Shown: piece by piece, positions 32,388 through 53,109 of the stretch
How positions within the stretch are numbered: the stretch's first letter is position 1
How the letters are laid out: the number at the start of each line of letters is the position of its first letter
Position numbers and translations under genes: made by a program
Notes under the pieces: generated by a model
What the model was told of the DNA's origin: nothing
What the model saw: the letters and a program-made list of their open reading frames with translations, nothing else
The model's database searches: none
Source of the DNA: Fomes fomentarius
Lineage: Eukaryota; Basidiomycota; Agaricomycetes; Polyporales; Polyporaceae
Assembly (NCBI GenBank): GCA_022606135.1
Contig: JABYQN010000010.1
Location: 186,001-250,000, forward strand
Length of the DNA: 64,000 nucleotides
Direction: 5' to 3'

Positions 32388-33976
32388 CTGACTTGGGTCG
32401 GTCACCAGCGTCGGGCTCTTGAGCGAGATGAGCGGGGTCAGCTGGCGGGCATAGCGGGCAGAGATGGCAGCGGCAAAGCTGTCGTACTCCGGCGCACCGG
32501 AGTGGTGAGTGGGAGGATTGTCGGTAGCCGTGATGAGCGACGAAACGAGGATTATATGCGATGAGCAAGATACCAAAGGTGACGAGCAGGACGGAGGGGT
32601 CGACGTAGAGAGCAGTGTTGACGATGAGGACGATGAAAAGGTCAACAGACAACACGAATCATGGCGAATGTCCCGGAACTCCCTAACTCATTTTCTCCAC
32701 TCCCCCGGGCCTAGACTCCCTGACGTCATTCTACCCCCTTATGTACCCCACATCCGGCCCCGTCTTCGTCGTCGTGCCGAACCTGAGCCCAATCAACGGC
32801 GCCCGCCGGCAACTGCCGCCATCAACATGCCTCAGACTAGATAACATGAGTTAAGACCTCTCGTACTTCCTGTACCATGTCTCTCTCCAAACTTGCATAC
32901 TCAAACACGCTTTCAAAGCTGCGCAGCAGAAGTAGTATCTTGACTTCCTAGGTGCTGCACAGCTTGCTGTCACATACTACTCGATGCACTGGTACCATCA
33001 ATCCTCATGGCATAGAGTTTTCGCTTTCATCCCGCTGCTCACGGTCAAGAAGTTTCGCATAGCCGCTCTCCGGTCGAGGGAGCTTCACCATTTCTCACTC
33101 CAGCCTGTCAAGGATCAAGTCTGACTCGTTGACGCACTCGGCCTCAGTCTTCTCCCCCGCAGTTCAACCCAGTGGAATCGTAAGTGGAATTTCACGAATA
33201 CGCAGGCACCAGGTCCAAACTACCCCCAGCCAACACGTGGAGCACACGCACTTGTCACGGAGACGTGCTCGGCCACACGGTCGCCCGACGCGCCAGACTC
33301 GTCTAACCGCCGAGCTTGAACTTCGCATCTTTTCGCACCACGGGGCGTGCGGACGTACGTGTTAAACCAGTCACAGGTCGGGCCAACCAAGCACGCCTCG
33401 GGCCCTCTATACCCCTCCACCTGCTTCTCAATCCGGGGCTGAACGTCGCTGTTGAACTTCTGACTGCGGACATTGCCCCCGTGGGTGTTCGCAAGGCTTA
33501 TCTGTGGGGATTGGGTATACGATGCCTCGACTCGGTGTCTACCCGGAGAGCTCCGAGAGCTTCTGCTCCACTTACATATTGCAGGTATCGGGTCTATGAG
33601 CAGATGGTCAACGTGGCTGTCATCTCCGGACTCTGGGTCTCGCCTATCGAGCGTTCACGGAAGAAGACGGTGTCGCGATATGAGCTTACTGATACCAACC
33701 GCTTGGGTTTTTACTCCTTGAGAACGAGGCTGTACCATACTAGTTGGACAGCTGACCCAGCTCGCTTTCCTTTAATGCGTGTGGTGTCGGTACTGCTGCG
33801 GAGGAGTTCTCCATGACGTTCGGGTACTCAGGTCACACTAGCATGGAAATCTCTCAGCTTAAACGGTCACGACGCACGGAGCGCACAAGTCTATGGACGT
33901 TAGATAGAACGCGTGACACCAGAATAGCCAGCTCAATCCAGCGCACCTGGGTTGCACTCCGTAAGTACTAGTCCAC
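30310..33976 (-). repeat. Right arm of large inverted segmental duplication
   Basis: This is the reverse complement of 1-3663, see the left arm. Its outer edge is close to 33976-34025, where sequence belonging to a truncated ABC transporter tail begins. The left arm is cut by the window edge at the equivalent point, so the outer edge cannot be placed exactly. Confidence 0.88.
33316..33816 (+). CDS. Uncharacterised 166-codon frame upstream of phosphatase
   Basis: This is an open frame on the strand opposite the phosphatase, containing VYEQMVNVAVISGLWVSPIE and LGFYSLRTRLYH. In the left arm the same region (154-655, minus) is split into two overlapping frames by a change in a G-run near 489-496. 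No domain recognised. It may be a remnant of a gene whose other exons lie elsewhere, or chance. Confidence 0.2.
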   Translation: MNFASFRTTGRADVRVKPVTGRANQARLGPSIPLHLLLNPGLNVAVELLTADIAPVGVRKAYLWGLGIRCLDSVSTRRAPRASAPLTYCRYRVYEQMVNVAVISGLWVSPIERSRKKTVSRYELTDTNRLGFYSLRTRLYHTSWTADPARFPLMRVVSVLLRRSSP

Positions 33977-34024
33977 TTTCGTACTGATCGAAATGGCGTT
34001 GATCGAATTGTGCTTACTAGCGAC

Positions 34025-34640
34025 TTAAGCAGCTGTCCATGGGTCCCAGACTCGACAATGCCGGGGTCGTTCATGGCGCGTTTATATCCAGTGAAGTCGG
34101 ATTAAGCAACGGAACTCAACGTTACGTACATGATCAAGTCCGCATGCCTCCGAAGCGACGTGAGGAGAATATCATCGTCTTGCTGCCTCTCATAGCTCGC
34201 AGGGGTTCAAATATATACACACGTGAGTTACCACTGATCGGGGAGATGATAGTGTACGCTGCCCACCATGCCCTGCGACAGGGTCAAGCTCCGCACTCGG
34301 TTCAAAGAGCAGCAGCCCAACAGTCGAATCATCCTGCACGACCGAGCGCATGAACGTCCGAGCACCATTGGCGACCGAGATCAGCATTCTTGTTCTTTGT
34401 TTCCTCGGTCAGAAGAACACAAAAGCACTCACACGCAAGCCGCAACTCAACGATGGCGTCTCAGGCGGCGCCTCTTCCCTGATCTTCGCCACCTCGCGGA
34501 GCGCACCAAACCCGATGACTCTCTCCGCCCACGTCTTCGTGCCTCCCTTCCAGCGATAATCGATCTGGTGACCTGCATATAACTCGGCGTACGAGCAGGA
34601 GAATGCCCCTTTCTCGCTGAGGGCGCTTCGTTTTGGGTTT
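34025..34640 (-). pseudogene. ABC transporter, pseudogene copy 3 (C-terminal NBD fragment)
   Basis: Minus-strand segments: TKTWAERVIGFGALREVAKI, MRSVVQDDSTVGLLLFEPSAELD (a Walker B block with the DE pair reduced to E) and DPGIVESGTHGQL. The tail is cut where the inverted-duplication arm begins, so this breakpoint removed the C-terminus. It is closest to copy 4 at 38.2-39.0 kb. Confidence 0.75.
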
Positions 34641-34899
34641 GGGAATGAGAGAAGTGGATAAATATTGGATCAGATAAGTAATGGCCGTCTTGACGTGGCA
34701 TGCTGGAAACCGCACTGAAATGCTGAAGGGGATACAGTCTGACAGTGTGTCAAGTGCGCTCCTCACGATGGGAGTCCTGTCTAGCTACGTGGTGATCCTT
34801 TGTTCCTGCTCTGACCTATGTACACTCGTGCCCAAACCGAGCCTCAGCCGCACAAGGAGCCTGAGGTCGTCTCTGTAGTCTGATGTTGTATGCAGTTAC

Positions 34900-37650
34900 G
34901 TCTACGTGCTCGAGGTTTCGGATGACGGCAATCCTGTCTTGTTATTCAAAGTTGCCTCTAAGGCTCGACGCACGCTTGCGCCTGTAATTCCCACAATCTC
35001 GCGTATTTCCCGCACTGTATCAACATATTTGAGTACACACGTGCTCACCGCATCATATCCGCGTGTCTGGTCAGGTTCCCAAACCGATGCGACGAGAAGA
35101 TCATTGTTTTGCTTCCCCTGAGTTCCCGCAACCGGTTGAATAAGTCTGGAAGAGGATCATATAGCTCGGGTAAGACTCCGTAGATTGATTTCAAGTGAGA
35201 TTCGACTGACCATGCTCGGCTGCTGGATTGAGTGCGGCACTGGGCTCGTCAAAGAGTAAGAGCCCCACAGTCGAGTCTTCTTGTACAACAGAGCGCATGA
35301 AAGATCGTGCACTAGAAAGGTATTCAATGACCCACTCCTCCTCCGGCTGAATATATGGGAAACCAAAACGCACACTGCAATCCGTTGCATCTGTCCGCCG
35401 CTCAGGGAGGTATCTCGTGAGCTTTTGATATTCGCGGCCTCACAAAGAGCACTGTAGTCGACCACACGACCCGTCAAAGTGTTTGGCCCCTCAGCCACCA
35501 TTGAATACTCATCGTCAACAGGGCGTTCGAGGTAGGTGTCGAAGCTGTCGGGAAGCTTGTCAATAAGATCTTCCGCACCTGCCACTCGCACGGCGAGGCG
35601 CACGCGGTCATTGTCGTGTGATGTAGCGGGATCGCCCATGGCGATGTTATCGCATATCTACATGTAGGCTGCGTTCAGACAAGCATGAGAGATGAGAGGA
35701 CTTCTGGACAGCTCACGGATAGCGGGAAGAGTGTGTAGTCTTGGAAGAGGACAGAAATGGCCTGTCGGAGATCTTGCAATTTCAGCGTGCGGATATCATG
35801 ACCTCCCAGAAGGATCTGCCCTTCATCGGGATCGTAGATACGTGTGACAAGCTTGAGGATAGTACTCTTCCCTGAGCCATTTGCACCAACGATGACCTGC
35901 ACATAGCTGCATGAGTCACCGATACGTGGTAGAGACTTTCTAGACATACACAGAGCTGGCCCGCATCAAGACGGAAAGATATGTTGTGAAGCGCGTATTG
36001 GTCTGATTCCGGATATTTGAAGGACACATTTCTGCAACCTCTTCATCATTACTGTTGTTAGAAACAATGATTCATCATGACATACCTGAACTCTATAGAA
36101 ATCCCACATCGGATCTTGGCTGTGTCTTCTGGGAATGGTATCACACCGTCGGGAACGAGATTCGGAATGTTGATGACCTCGTATATTTTACGGATAGCTC
36201 GGAGTTGCTTGTCAAATTCACGCGTATCGCGAACAATTTTGTAGACCTTCCACGCAAAGTCTCTGGCGGCGCCTTGGACGAGAGTAAGAGAAGCAAGTGA
36301 GATAGGGATAGTAGCAGGGCAGTGCGCTGCACAGAGCGTGAAGATAATCTGCAGACATGTGACAGCAAGTCTGTAAAGATGACTGTGTACAACATTGAAT
36401 TTGTGCACCTGGGGGATGTGGGTGAGTGACTAAAAGACATCAGAATCTCCGTATCCGCAAATATCCATCGTGTCTTCTATCTCGTTCCAGTCAGCGTCGC
36501 GACTGCCGACTTTTTCAGAAGCCTTCTTGAACTCTGTGGAGGGTGTTGAGCATGGTAGCCATCAACAAAAACGATACTCGTACCAGACATCGCATGGTCC
36601 GTTAGATTTCCTGCAACAAACTCCTGACGATGGTCTGTGGAAGAGATGACCCTTTTCCACCCTCGCATTCTGAGGTAATCATCGTTGAAAGTTGTTGCAA
36701 GCCAGACTACACAAATCACTGTCAGTGTACTGAAGTTGGATCTTGATTGCCTAGGACATACCTCGCATTTTCCTCATAGCTTTTGAACCAAAGACCCAGT
36801 ATGCTGTCTCCGATAACAAAGTCATTACACCCAACAGTACTCCGTCCCTCTGGAACTGCAGGATGTGGAACAACACAACACTTTGAGCGGCCATTTGCGT
36901 TAAGGTACTCAAGATTCCCGTAACAAGGCTCAAGCTCTGCCACACAACGGCTTGACCATTGTAGCCGTCTGACGTCTCTTCAAGCTGACGGCGGACGTGA
37001 CCTTGCGCAAAGGTTGGAACATCTAGACGCACATGGGCGTGAAAGGAGTGTACCGCCCACCAGCGCCGTATCCTCCCGTTGAGGGGAGACCCCACACGTC
37101 GTTGAGCCTCACGCAGTATAAGGTTGGCCACTGCGCATGCGGCATTGCCTGCTGAGATGCGGAAAAGCAGATCTTTGTCCACTGTGCAAGTCTCGATCGC
37201 GATTTGCGTCTATTATATGCGTTAGCGGGCTTCATTTCATCTCTAGTGCGAAGAGGAAGATACTTGCGATGCTCAGCAGGTGACCTTGGAGCCTGATCAA
37301 ATGCTTGAGTACATATCTGGAACATGAGGGTATGCCCGCAACGCTCACCACATCGCAATGGCTGGGAAGAGCGCCAAGCCCAGTGTTGTGGCAGCATAGA
37401 CCAGCATCAATTGGGGGCAACCCGGGATGCTGAGTACGTCTCGCAGCATCCGAACAAGGTAGGGCCAGGAGTCCATAAGCTCTGTGAAGTTTCCGAGCAA
37501 CGGTACAGCTGTGAGCCACGGCCGCATGGGCTCGATCTCTTCGAAAAACTCCCAGACGCCAAAGTGTTTGTGCTCGATGCGAGTGCCAGACGACACTTTG
37601 TGGCCATCCAGTGTGCTCGAAGCATGGTGCTTGTTGTCACAGGACATGAT
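34900..37650 (-). pseudogene. ABC transporter, pseudogene copy 2 (most complete)
   Basis: It starts MSCDNKHHASSTLDGHK at 37647. The transmembrane segments are recognisable (TELMDSWPYLVRMLRDVLSI, QLMLVYAATTLGLALFPAIAMW, GILSTLTQMAAQSVVLFHIL). The NBD has Walker A ([12 protein letters not shown]), [20 protein letters not shown], Walker B (GLLLFDEPSAAL) and the H-loop MIFSSHRFGNLTRHAD. Near 35000-35060 about 75 bases encoding the segment before EYARLWKLQ are deleted. Several joins need frame changes that may be introns. It is a single TMD-NBD half transporter of the fungal MDR type, substrate unknown. I call it a pseudogene because of the 3' deletion, although expression of a shortened protein cannot be excluded. 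Confidence 0.7.
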
Positions 37651-37741
37651 GTAGAGGATGATGTGGAAGTTGTAGTGTCAGCGAACTCCCCTTATGTAGC
37701 CTGGGGTAAACAGAAATTGGCGTGAAGTGACGCGAAACGAG

Positions 37742-37779
37742 GCGAAGTGATGCGACGGGTCAAGCTCACATCACTTCGC
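37742..37779. repeat. Short inverted repeat upstream of ABC copy 2
   Basis: The arms GCGAAGTGATG (37742-37752) and CATCACTTCGC (37769-37779) are exact reverse complements. A degenerate direct repeat GTGAAGTGACGCGA lies just before at about 37724. It sits about 95 bases upstream of the old transporter start and could be a regulator site or a small TE end. Confidence 0.5.
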
Positions 37780-38239
37780 ACCGATTTTCCTGTGCCCATG
37801 TAGCCTTGCTTCAAGGCCTACCAGTACCGTGACATGGCCTATTAGCGGAGGCGTGCACAAGCACAGCACACAACTTGAATTTGGCATCAGGATGAAGAAC
37901 GGTTCATCGATTTCTCGCACAGCGCTGTTTCGGGGATCAATATTTGAGTGCCCGACAGCGCTAACTGCCTCGAGCCAACACTTTTCGTGCATAAAAGCCA
38001 GAACGACCGAGTCCGCTACATTGCGCGTCGGTTGTGAATACTACTAGAATAGAAGGCGCAGACACCAGTTGAAGACATGTCCTACATGAGCGTCTACAAG
38101 ATTTGGGGTTGGCGCTTCATCTTAAATCACTCGGGCGCTTGACCAAGCCGTCAGTCGTTCTGCTCTGGATATCATCGCAAACCAGCGCATCCAACCGTTG
38201 AATCATTACCAATAGTACAAAGGTGCGTAAATAGCCATG

Positions 38240-39040
38240 GTGTATTCTTCACTCGACGAAAGCCTGGGCCTGCAGCTTCCACAGCTTCGCATACTCTCCC
38301 TCCTTCTTGACCAGCTGCACATGGGTCCCACACTCGACAATGCCGGAATCCTTCATGTACCTACCAGAGGCGCAATTAGATCCAGTGAAGCTGTGTTTAG
38401 CGATGGAACTCGACTTTACGTACATGGTCAAGTCCGCATGCCTCGTCAAGTTCCCGAAGCGATGCGAGGAGAATATCATCGTCTTGCTGCCCCTTAGAGC
38501 TCGCAGACGTTCGAACAGATCTATATACGCATGACTTACCACTTACCGGGGAGATGATAGTGCACGCTGCCCACCATGCTCTGCGGCAAGGTCAAGTGCC
38601 GCGCTCGAAGAGCAGCAGCCCAACAGTCGAATCATCTTACACGACCGAGCACATCAACGTCTGAGCACTAACATTATCAGATCTGGTTTCTTTTTTTGGT
38701 CAGAAGAACACAAAGCACTCACACCGCAAGCCGCTGCATCTGCCCCCCACTCAACGATGTCTGTGCCTCGTTCCTTATCTTCGCCGCTTCGCGGAGGGCA
38801 CCAAACCCGATGGCTCTCCCAGCCCACGTCTCTGTGCCTTCAACCACATACGAGTACTCGTCGCTGACCGGGCGCTCAAGGTACGTATCAAACCCGTCTG
38901 GGAGCTTGTCGATGAGCTCTTCCGCGCCGGCGAGTCGCGCGGCGGACCGGACACGGTCGTCGTATTCTTCTTTGTCTGCCCAAGGCACAGTCAGGTCGCC
39001 CAAAGCAATGTTGTCGTGGAATGATGGATCTATGCACGTA
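38240..39040 (-). pseudogene. ABC transporter, pseudogene copy 4 (C-terminal NBD fragment)
   Basis: It contains RLAGAEELIDKLPDGFDTYL, ETWAGRAIGFGALREAAKI, TSLSGGQMQRLAV, a damaged Walker B region (LLLFERG instead of LLLFDEP), RLRALRGSKTMIFSSHRFG and KDSGIVECGTHVQLVKKEG, ending KLWKLQAQAFVE. No transmembrane part or Walker A precedes it. It is nearly collinear with copy 3, suggesting a tandem duplication that sandwiched copy 2. Confidence 0.78.
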
Positions 39041-40019
39041 TAATGAGTTGTTAGAGTGTTCGGTCAGTAATGTTTATATTGGTATCATTGTTTGTTGACG
39101 GGAGGCGTACTGACTCCGTAGCGCTGCATCTCTCACCGAGTGCCGTTCAAACGTGTTCCAGATGTCGGTCTTAAATTGATACGACGGTCCATACAAGTAG
39201 TCTTATTCTCCATGCTCTACGAACGTGTAGAAACGATGGAGAAGCTTCCATATCGGGAGCGCTGGCAGTGTTGAAGTTCCGGGTCGGCCATCATAGTCTG
39301 TTGGCCGAGGGTGGTCGAGTGACTAGTTCTACGGCTGGACCTACGCTTCAGGGCGTACGAGAGGGCCCAGGCTAAGTGGACGCGGATGCAAGATTATAAG
39401 ACTATGTTTCTGCGGGGCGGCAGATGTGCCGGATGCCAGTAGTAAGAGGAAGTTGGATGCAACGTAATTACTTGGCATGATAGTGTCGTCGTTCAACGTT
39501 CTCCAGTGAACCTGCGACGCCGCCAGTGACCGTCCGCGTAGCCGCACAGGTGCCAGTGATTGACGCCATATTCAAAAGGGAGTCTTTTTATTTGGCAACA
39601 CCATCGGATCCTAACACAACCAAATATACCACTACATAGGGCTGCGTTGTTGATTGCACCATTGCAGGCCCTTACGACCTTGCTATAAAGTTCAATGCTA
39701 CACGACGTAGTCTCCTGTGATGCTGCAAGAACGGTCCTCATTGAGACCAGTGGCGGAGGAAGCGTCGTGAAAGTTCAAATCAAATTGTGAGTGAACGTTA
39801 CTCAATATCAGTGACAGTGAGCGTCCAGGCTTACAGAAGGCACCGCCCACGCAACTGTCATTGTTGCTTAGAACCCAGCCCCACATATCGCGAATGTCGG
39901 CGGAATGGCACTGCAGCAGGGACAACATCAAGAAACAATGGTTGTGAGTCATAACCGAGCAGCTTCTCAGGACACTGGTCACTCAATAACTCTCGACGGT
40001 TCACCAGCACAACACATCA
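39041..40019. other. Intergenic between ABC fragment and F-box gene
   Basis: No frame with recognisable protein content. It probably holds the F-box gene promoter in its last part. Confidence 0.4.
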
Positions 40020-41999
40020 TGACTCCCGAGCTCCTACTCAGTGTCTACACGCTCAAGGGATGTCTTAGGCATGACGGCCCCCACATGAGGTATGTCCATT
40101 CGGTGAGACTTTGAATGTATTGTATCTGATCACAGATGATGCACAGACGTGAAGAGGTCCGTATCTCACTCTCAAGATTGTTCTTATGACTGTGTAGCCG
40201 ACTGACATGGGATACAGCTCGAGCTGGCTGCCTCGAGCGTGCTTGCCGCGTTCATAGACATCCAGAAACGCATAAACTCGCTCGCTCCAATCAATGCCAC
40301 GCTTCCATCCGAGCTCCTTCTCGAGGTTTTCAAGCTCGCCGTCCACGCAAGCGAATGCTCGTGGACGATACCTATCCCACTTAACAGGAGAGTAGATGAA
40401 GCCGACTCCCAGGTCATCCGTCTGACCCACGTATGCACGTACTGGCGTGACGTGGCGCTCAATGGTCCGCAGCTCTGGACCCGAGTCGATGGTCACAAGC
40501 TGGGAAAGCTTGTTGCTTTCCTGGAGCGCTCACAACATCTTCCTACTTCCTTGAGACTCAGCCATCGCTAGCTGAACGGTTCTGACGACGGAGAGCTTTG
40601 GCAGTTGGTTGCAAAGAATGGTTCGCGGCTTCGTACGCTCCATCTGGATATCGACATACAATCGCCATTTGTACCCTTGCTCTCGTCACTCCCCGCCCCT
40701 GGCCTGCAATGTCTCACCGTATCTTCAAGTCGCCACCAGTGGGAACATCACTCTCGATACTACGACGATGACGCCTTTCAGAGATCCCCCCTCCTGGACC
40801 ATTGTTCCCGGAGCTTGAGAGCTCTCGCCATCGATCCCGTTACGACCTGGTTCCCAACCAACTCCTTCCCTGCACTGACCCACCTTCTTGTTGGTCCTTC
40901 CCCAGTCTTGCACGATCTCCTGAATACCCTCGCCGGCACTCCGTTGCTCGAGTTCCTTCATGTGACGGAACTTGATCGCCATAGACACGATGATGTCTGG
41001 GAAGACTACCTATTACCACCGAAACGGGTTCCTCTGCAGAAGCTCAGATCGATCGTCTTACGCGTGTCACAATGTGGTACTGCCTTCCAGGCGCTCTCTG
41101 CTCTATCCATCCCCAGCGATGTCCTCATCTGCTTGGACGACGTGTCCGGCAGCAGCCAGCAACCCATCCCTCTCCCCCAGCTCGATGTCATGGACACCGT
41201 CACCCGTCTCGAGCTCAGCATCTCCGCAGATAACTTACACTTCATCGCAGAAGGCCGTTCGTCGGGGCTCTGGTTGCACTACTGTGACAAGTTCACTCAC
41301 GCGCGCTGGGACGAGTGGTTCTCCTACCTATACGCCTCCACGCCGCTACATAACATCACCTGCTTGGAAATATGCCTACACGGACACGACACGTACCTCC
41401 CCGACCTCCTCGCACAGCTATCTGCACTCACAGAGCTCCGTGTGGCCATCGACCCGGACTACGACATAGATCGCATAGGGCCCTGCCACCGCATGTGTTT
41501 AGCTCTTTCGCAACGGCCCATCAAATGTCCCGCACTCCGCTCTCTGCGCATCGAAGAATGGTCAAGACACCACGATAACGATCCAGACGCGCTGCAAGAG
41601 ATGCTCGCGACCCGAGCATCTGCGGGTCATCCTGTCCACCGATTTGTCATGCAACTTGTGTTCACGAGCCAATATTGTCCTTCGACTGGGCTCCCTGCAG
41701 ATCAAGCTGCCATTCGCCAGCAGTATGCCCGTCTCGCGGAGCATGTCGTGCAGTACGAGTTCATTGGCCCGTGCACCTCCACGACTATCGTTCAGTCCGA
41801 GCCGCACGAGATGTGGAACGTAGAGGGCGCTGAAACATATTGGAGTCTTCGCGAGAACGAAAAGCCGGCATGCAAGAAGATCTCCAGCTGGAAAATGGTT
41901 TCAGTAGAAGACGGTAGCGCTTGTGTCGAGGTAAGGGGACAGCATTCACCCCTACCGTCGCATCTCTCGAATCCCCATCCTCGCCCCTATTGCCTGTAA
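40020..41999 (+). pseudogene. F-box/LRR-type protein gene with one in-frame stop
   Basis: A main frame runs from about 40216 to 41999. The F-box region (INATLPSELLLEVFKLAV, VIRLTHVCTYWRDVALNGPQLWT) is followed by leucine-rich C-terminal sequence (PALTHLLVGPSPVLHDLLNTL, VTRLELSISADNLHFIAEG, LLAQLSALTELRVAI). A TAG at 40569-40571 interrupts an otherwise perfect frame (LSHR*LNGSDDGELW). 5' exons with the start near 40020 and an intron ending GATACAG at about 40215 are likely but uncertain. A final small exon after GTAAGG near 41931 is possible. F-box proteins recruit substrates to SCF ubiquitin ligases. In mushrooms this family is large and fast-evolving. The single stop means a very young pseudogene, a polymorphism or a sequence error. 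Confidence 0.7.
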
Positions 42000-42164
42000 T
42001 TAGCTTCACAGACTCCACGCTGGCCTCGTGGTGTGATTTGGTATACTTTATTCACAAGAGGATCAATCCTAGTCATGACGAGAATTAAGAGTACGGTTTT
42101 CCATACAGGAATGCTATATCTGCAGGATGTCATAGCTTTCACGAATGTAGCTCCGCTACCGGCG

Positions 42165-43173
42165 TCAACGGGAACGTTCCCCTCTCGAGAATGCACGCCA
42201 GAACAACCACAACGTGATCGTGCGCGGAATCCAGAGGAGTACGCGGTACAGCAGCGACTTTCCACCCAGTATCATATACCGCGGCGGCTTCCTCTGCAAG
42301 CTCTTGGCGACCACGCGTCGCGCGTATTCGTCCGAGGGCATCGCGTCTGAGCTTTGGCTGGCATAGATGCGGCGGAGCATGTCAGGCAGGTAAGTCTTGT
42401 ACAGCGAGTTCTCCGGGAGCCCGGGGAACGATGCAGCGTGGTTGACGGAGAGGTTTGAGCGCACGCCACCCGTCGCAACGAGGAGAACGGAGATATTAAG
42501 TGGGATGCATTCCATATAGAGCGTGTCGGTGAGCGAGTGCAACGCAGCTTTGGTGGAGGCGTAGATGCCGCCCCAGGGCGTTGGTCTGCGCGGTAGGCGT
42601 GTCAATGAGCTATAGTTCAAGATATCAGCGCGGACATACATGTATGCTCCGATCGAGCTGATATTCACGATCGTGCCACTCTTGCGCGCAGCCATGTGCG
42701 GTATGACCGCCTTGCACATTCGTAAAACGGAGTATAGGTTTGCGTCGTAGGTCTTCTCGATGACATCCATGGGAACATCGATGACCGGACCTAGGAGGAA
42801 ATGAGGATACCACTCCGACATAGTCCTTATTCGAGCATACCGATACAGAGGACGCCAGCATTGTTGACCAGGACATCTACCCTACCCTCTTTTTCGATTA
42901 TGGTGTTGACAACGTCCCGGATGTTTTGCTCATTTGTGACATCCAAGACAAGCTTTTCGACATTGTGCTGCTTGAAGCCGTCCATGGCTTCAAGCCTGCG
43001 CGCTGTTGCGTACACTTTGCACCCTTTGGCGGCATATTCTTCGCATCTGTGCGGTATAACGTGTGTGTCAGGCGTTTGAAGGTACCCTCAAGCTTGCGCA
43101 CTCACAGTGCAAAACCTATACCGCCACTGGAACAACCTGTTACCACAACGACCTTACTAGGGGCGATCGACAT
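42165..43173 (-). CDS. Short-chain dehydrogenase/reductase, AYR1-like
   Basis: Four exons keep one frame: 43173-43106, 43046-42841, 42790-42640 and 42585-42165, giving 281 residues. The Rossmann motif TGCSSGGIG, NNAG, the serine in NISS and the catalytic YASTK are all present. Introns of about 50-60 bases have GTGAGT or GTATG donors and CAG/TAG acceptors. The N-terminus (KVVVVTGCSS) and the phrase GCKVYATARR resemble yeast Ayr1, an NADPH-dependent 1-acyldihydroxyacetone-phosphate reductase. A hydrophobic stretch near the C-terminus (LLYRVLLWIPRTITLWLFW) may anchor it to the ER or lipid droplets. Exact substrate not certain. Confidence 0.88.
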
Positions 43174-44009
43174 GGTGGTAGTGGCTGAATACCGTGGGAT
43201 GATACAAGACACTCATCACGTGGCATACAAATCGAGCGCTATATCCAGTTCGACTCAGTTGGGTACATGGTACATCGCAAACCAACTTTCCGCTCTCAGA
43301 ACCAGCGCATCCATCCGGTGTATCATACGCAATAGTAAAACGGTGAACGGTGTGTACTTAGCCCGTCACTCGATAGAAACAATAGTTAGATACTAAGCAA
43401 CCGATTCAAGGGCTAGGATAATGTATCCCCTGAGTCGAAAGACGTCAAAGTTTCTTTTCACCGCTGTGGACCCAGTACCAGTCCATCGTCGGGTCTCGCA
43501 CAGCGCGACGCTCGCACACGCTCCACTGCAACCCACATCGTCTTTCACCTATCACTCGATTGAACTTGAAGGAAGCTCTGTGACCTGCATAGCAAGCTCT
43601 TATACATATCTTCGAAGTGATATGCCAGCGCAAAACTTGAGCAGAGGGTGGAGGATCAATCCAATGAGAGTGCGCTTCTCCACATCGTGCTAGATCTCAG
43701 ACTTCGAGGTGACAACGGAAGTAGTCCTTCTTCCAAAGAGGCGTCCAGTTGAAGGACGGAGAGAACATTTGGACGCCATGTCGCAACAGTGTTCATGGAC
43801 ACAGTTGATATACCACTACATACATTCAACAAACATACATTCAACAAACAAACTAGTACATCCTTGGACATCAGAAACCTACGAGATGCGATGCTACGCC
43901 ACGCGCTGGTATCAGTACAAACAAACAACAGTCGACGTATTCATGACATGACAAACAATCCAGAATCCACTTCACTTCAAGACCCAGCCCCACGCCCTCA
44001 AGATCAAAA
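43174..44009. other. Intergenic spacer
   Basis: This holds the SDR promoter and the end of the GMC gene. Several short frames occur with no motifs. ACATTCAACAA is repeated in tandem near 43824-43850. About 43300-43350 resembles 38175-38220. Confidence 0.4.

Positions 44010-53109
<9,100 letters not shown>

Noticed and set aside
43820..43855. ACATTCAACAA tandem pair as a regulatory array
   Set aside because: Only two copies of an 11-14 base unit; most likely simple slippage.
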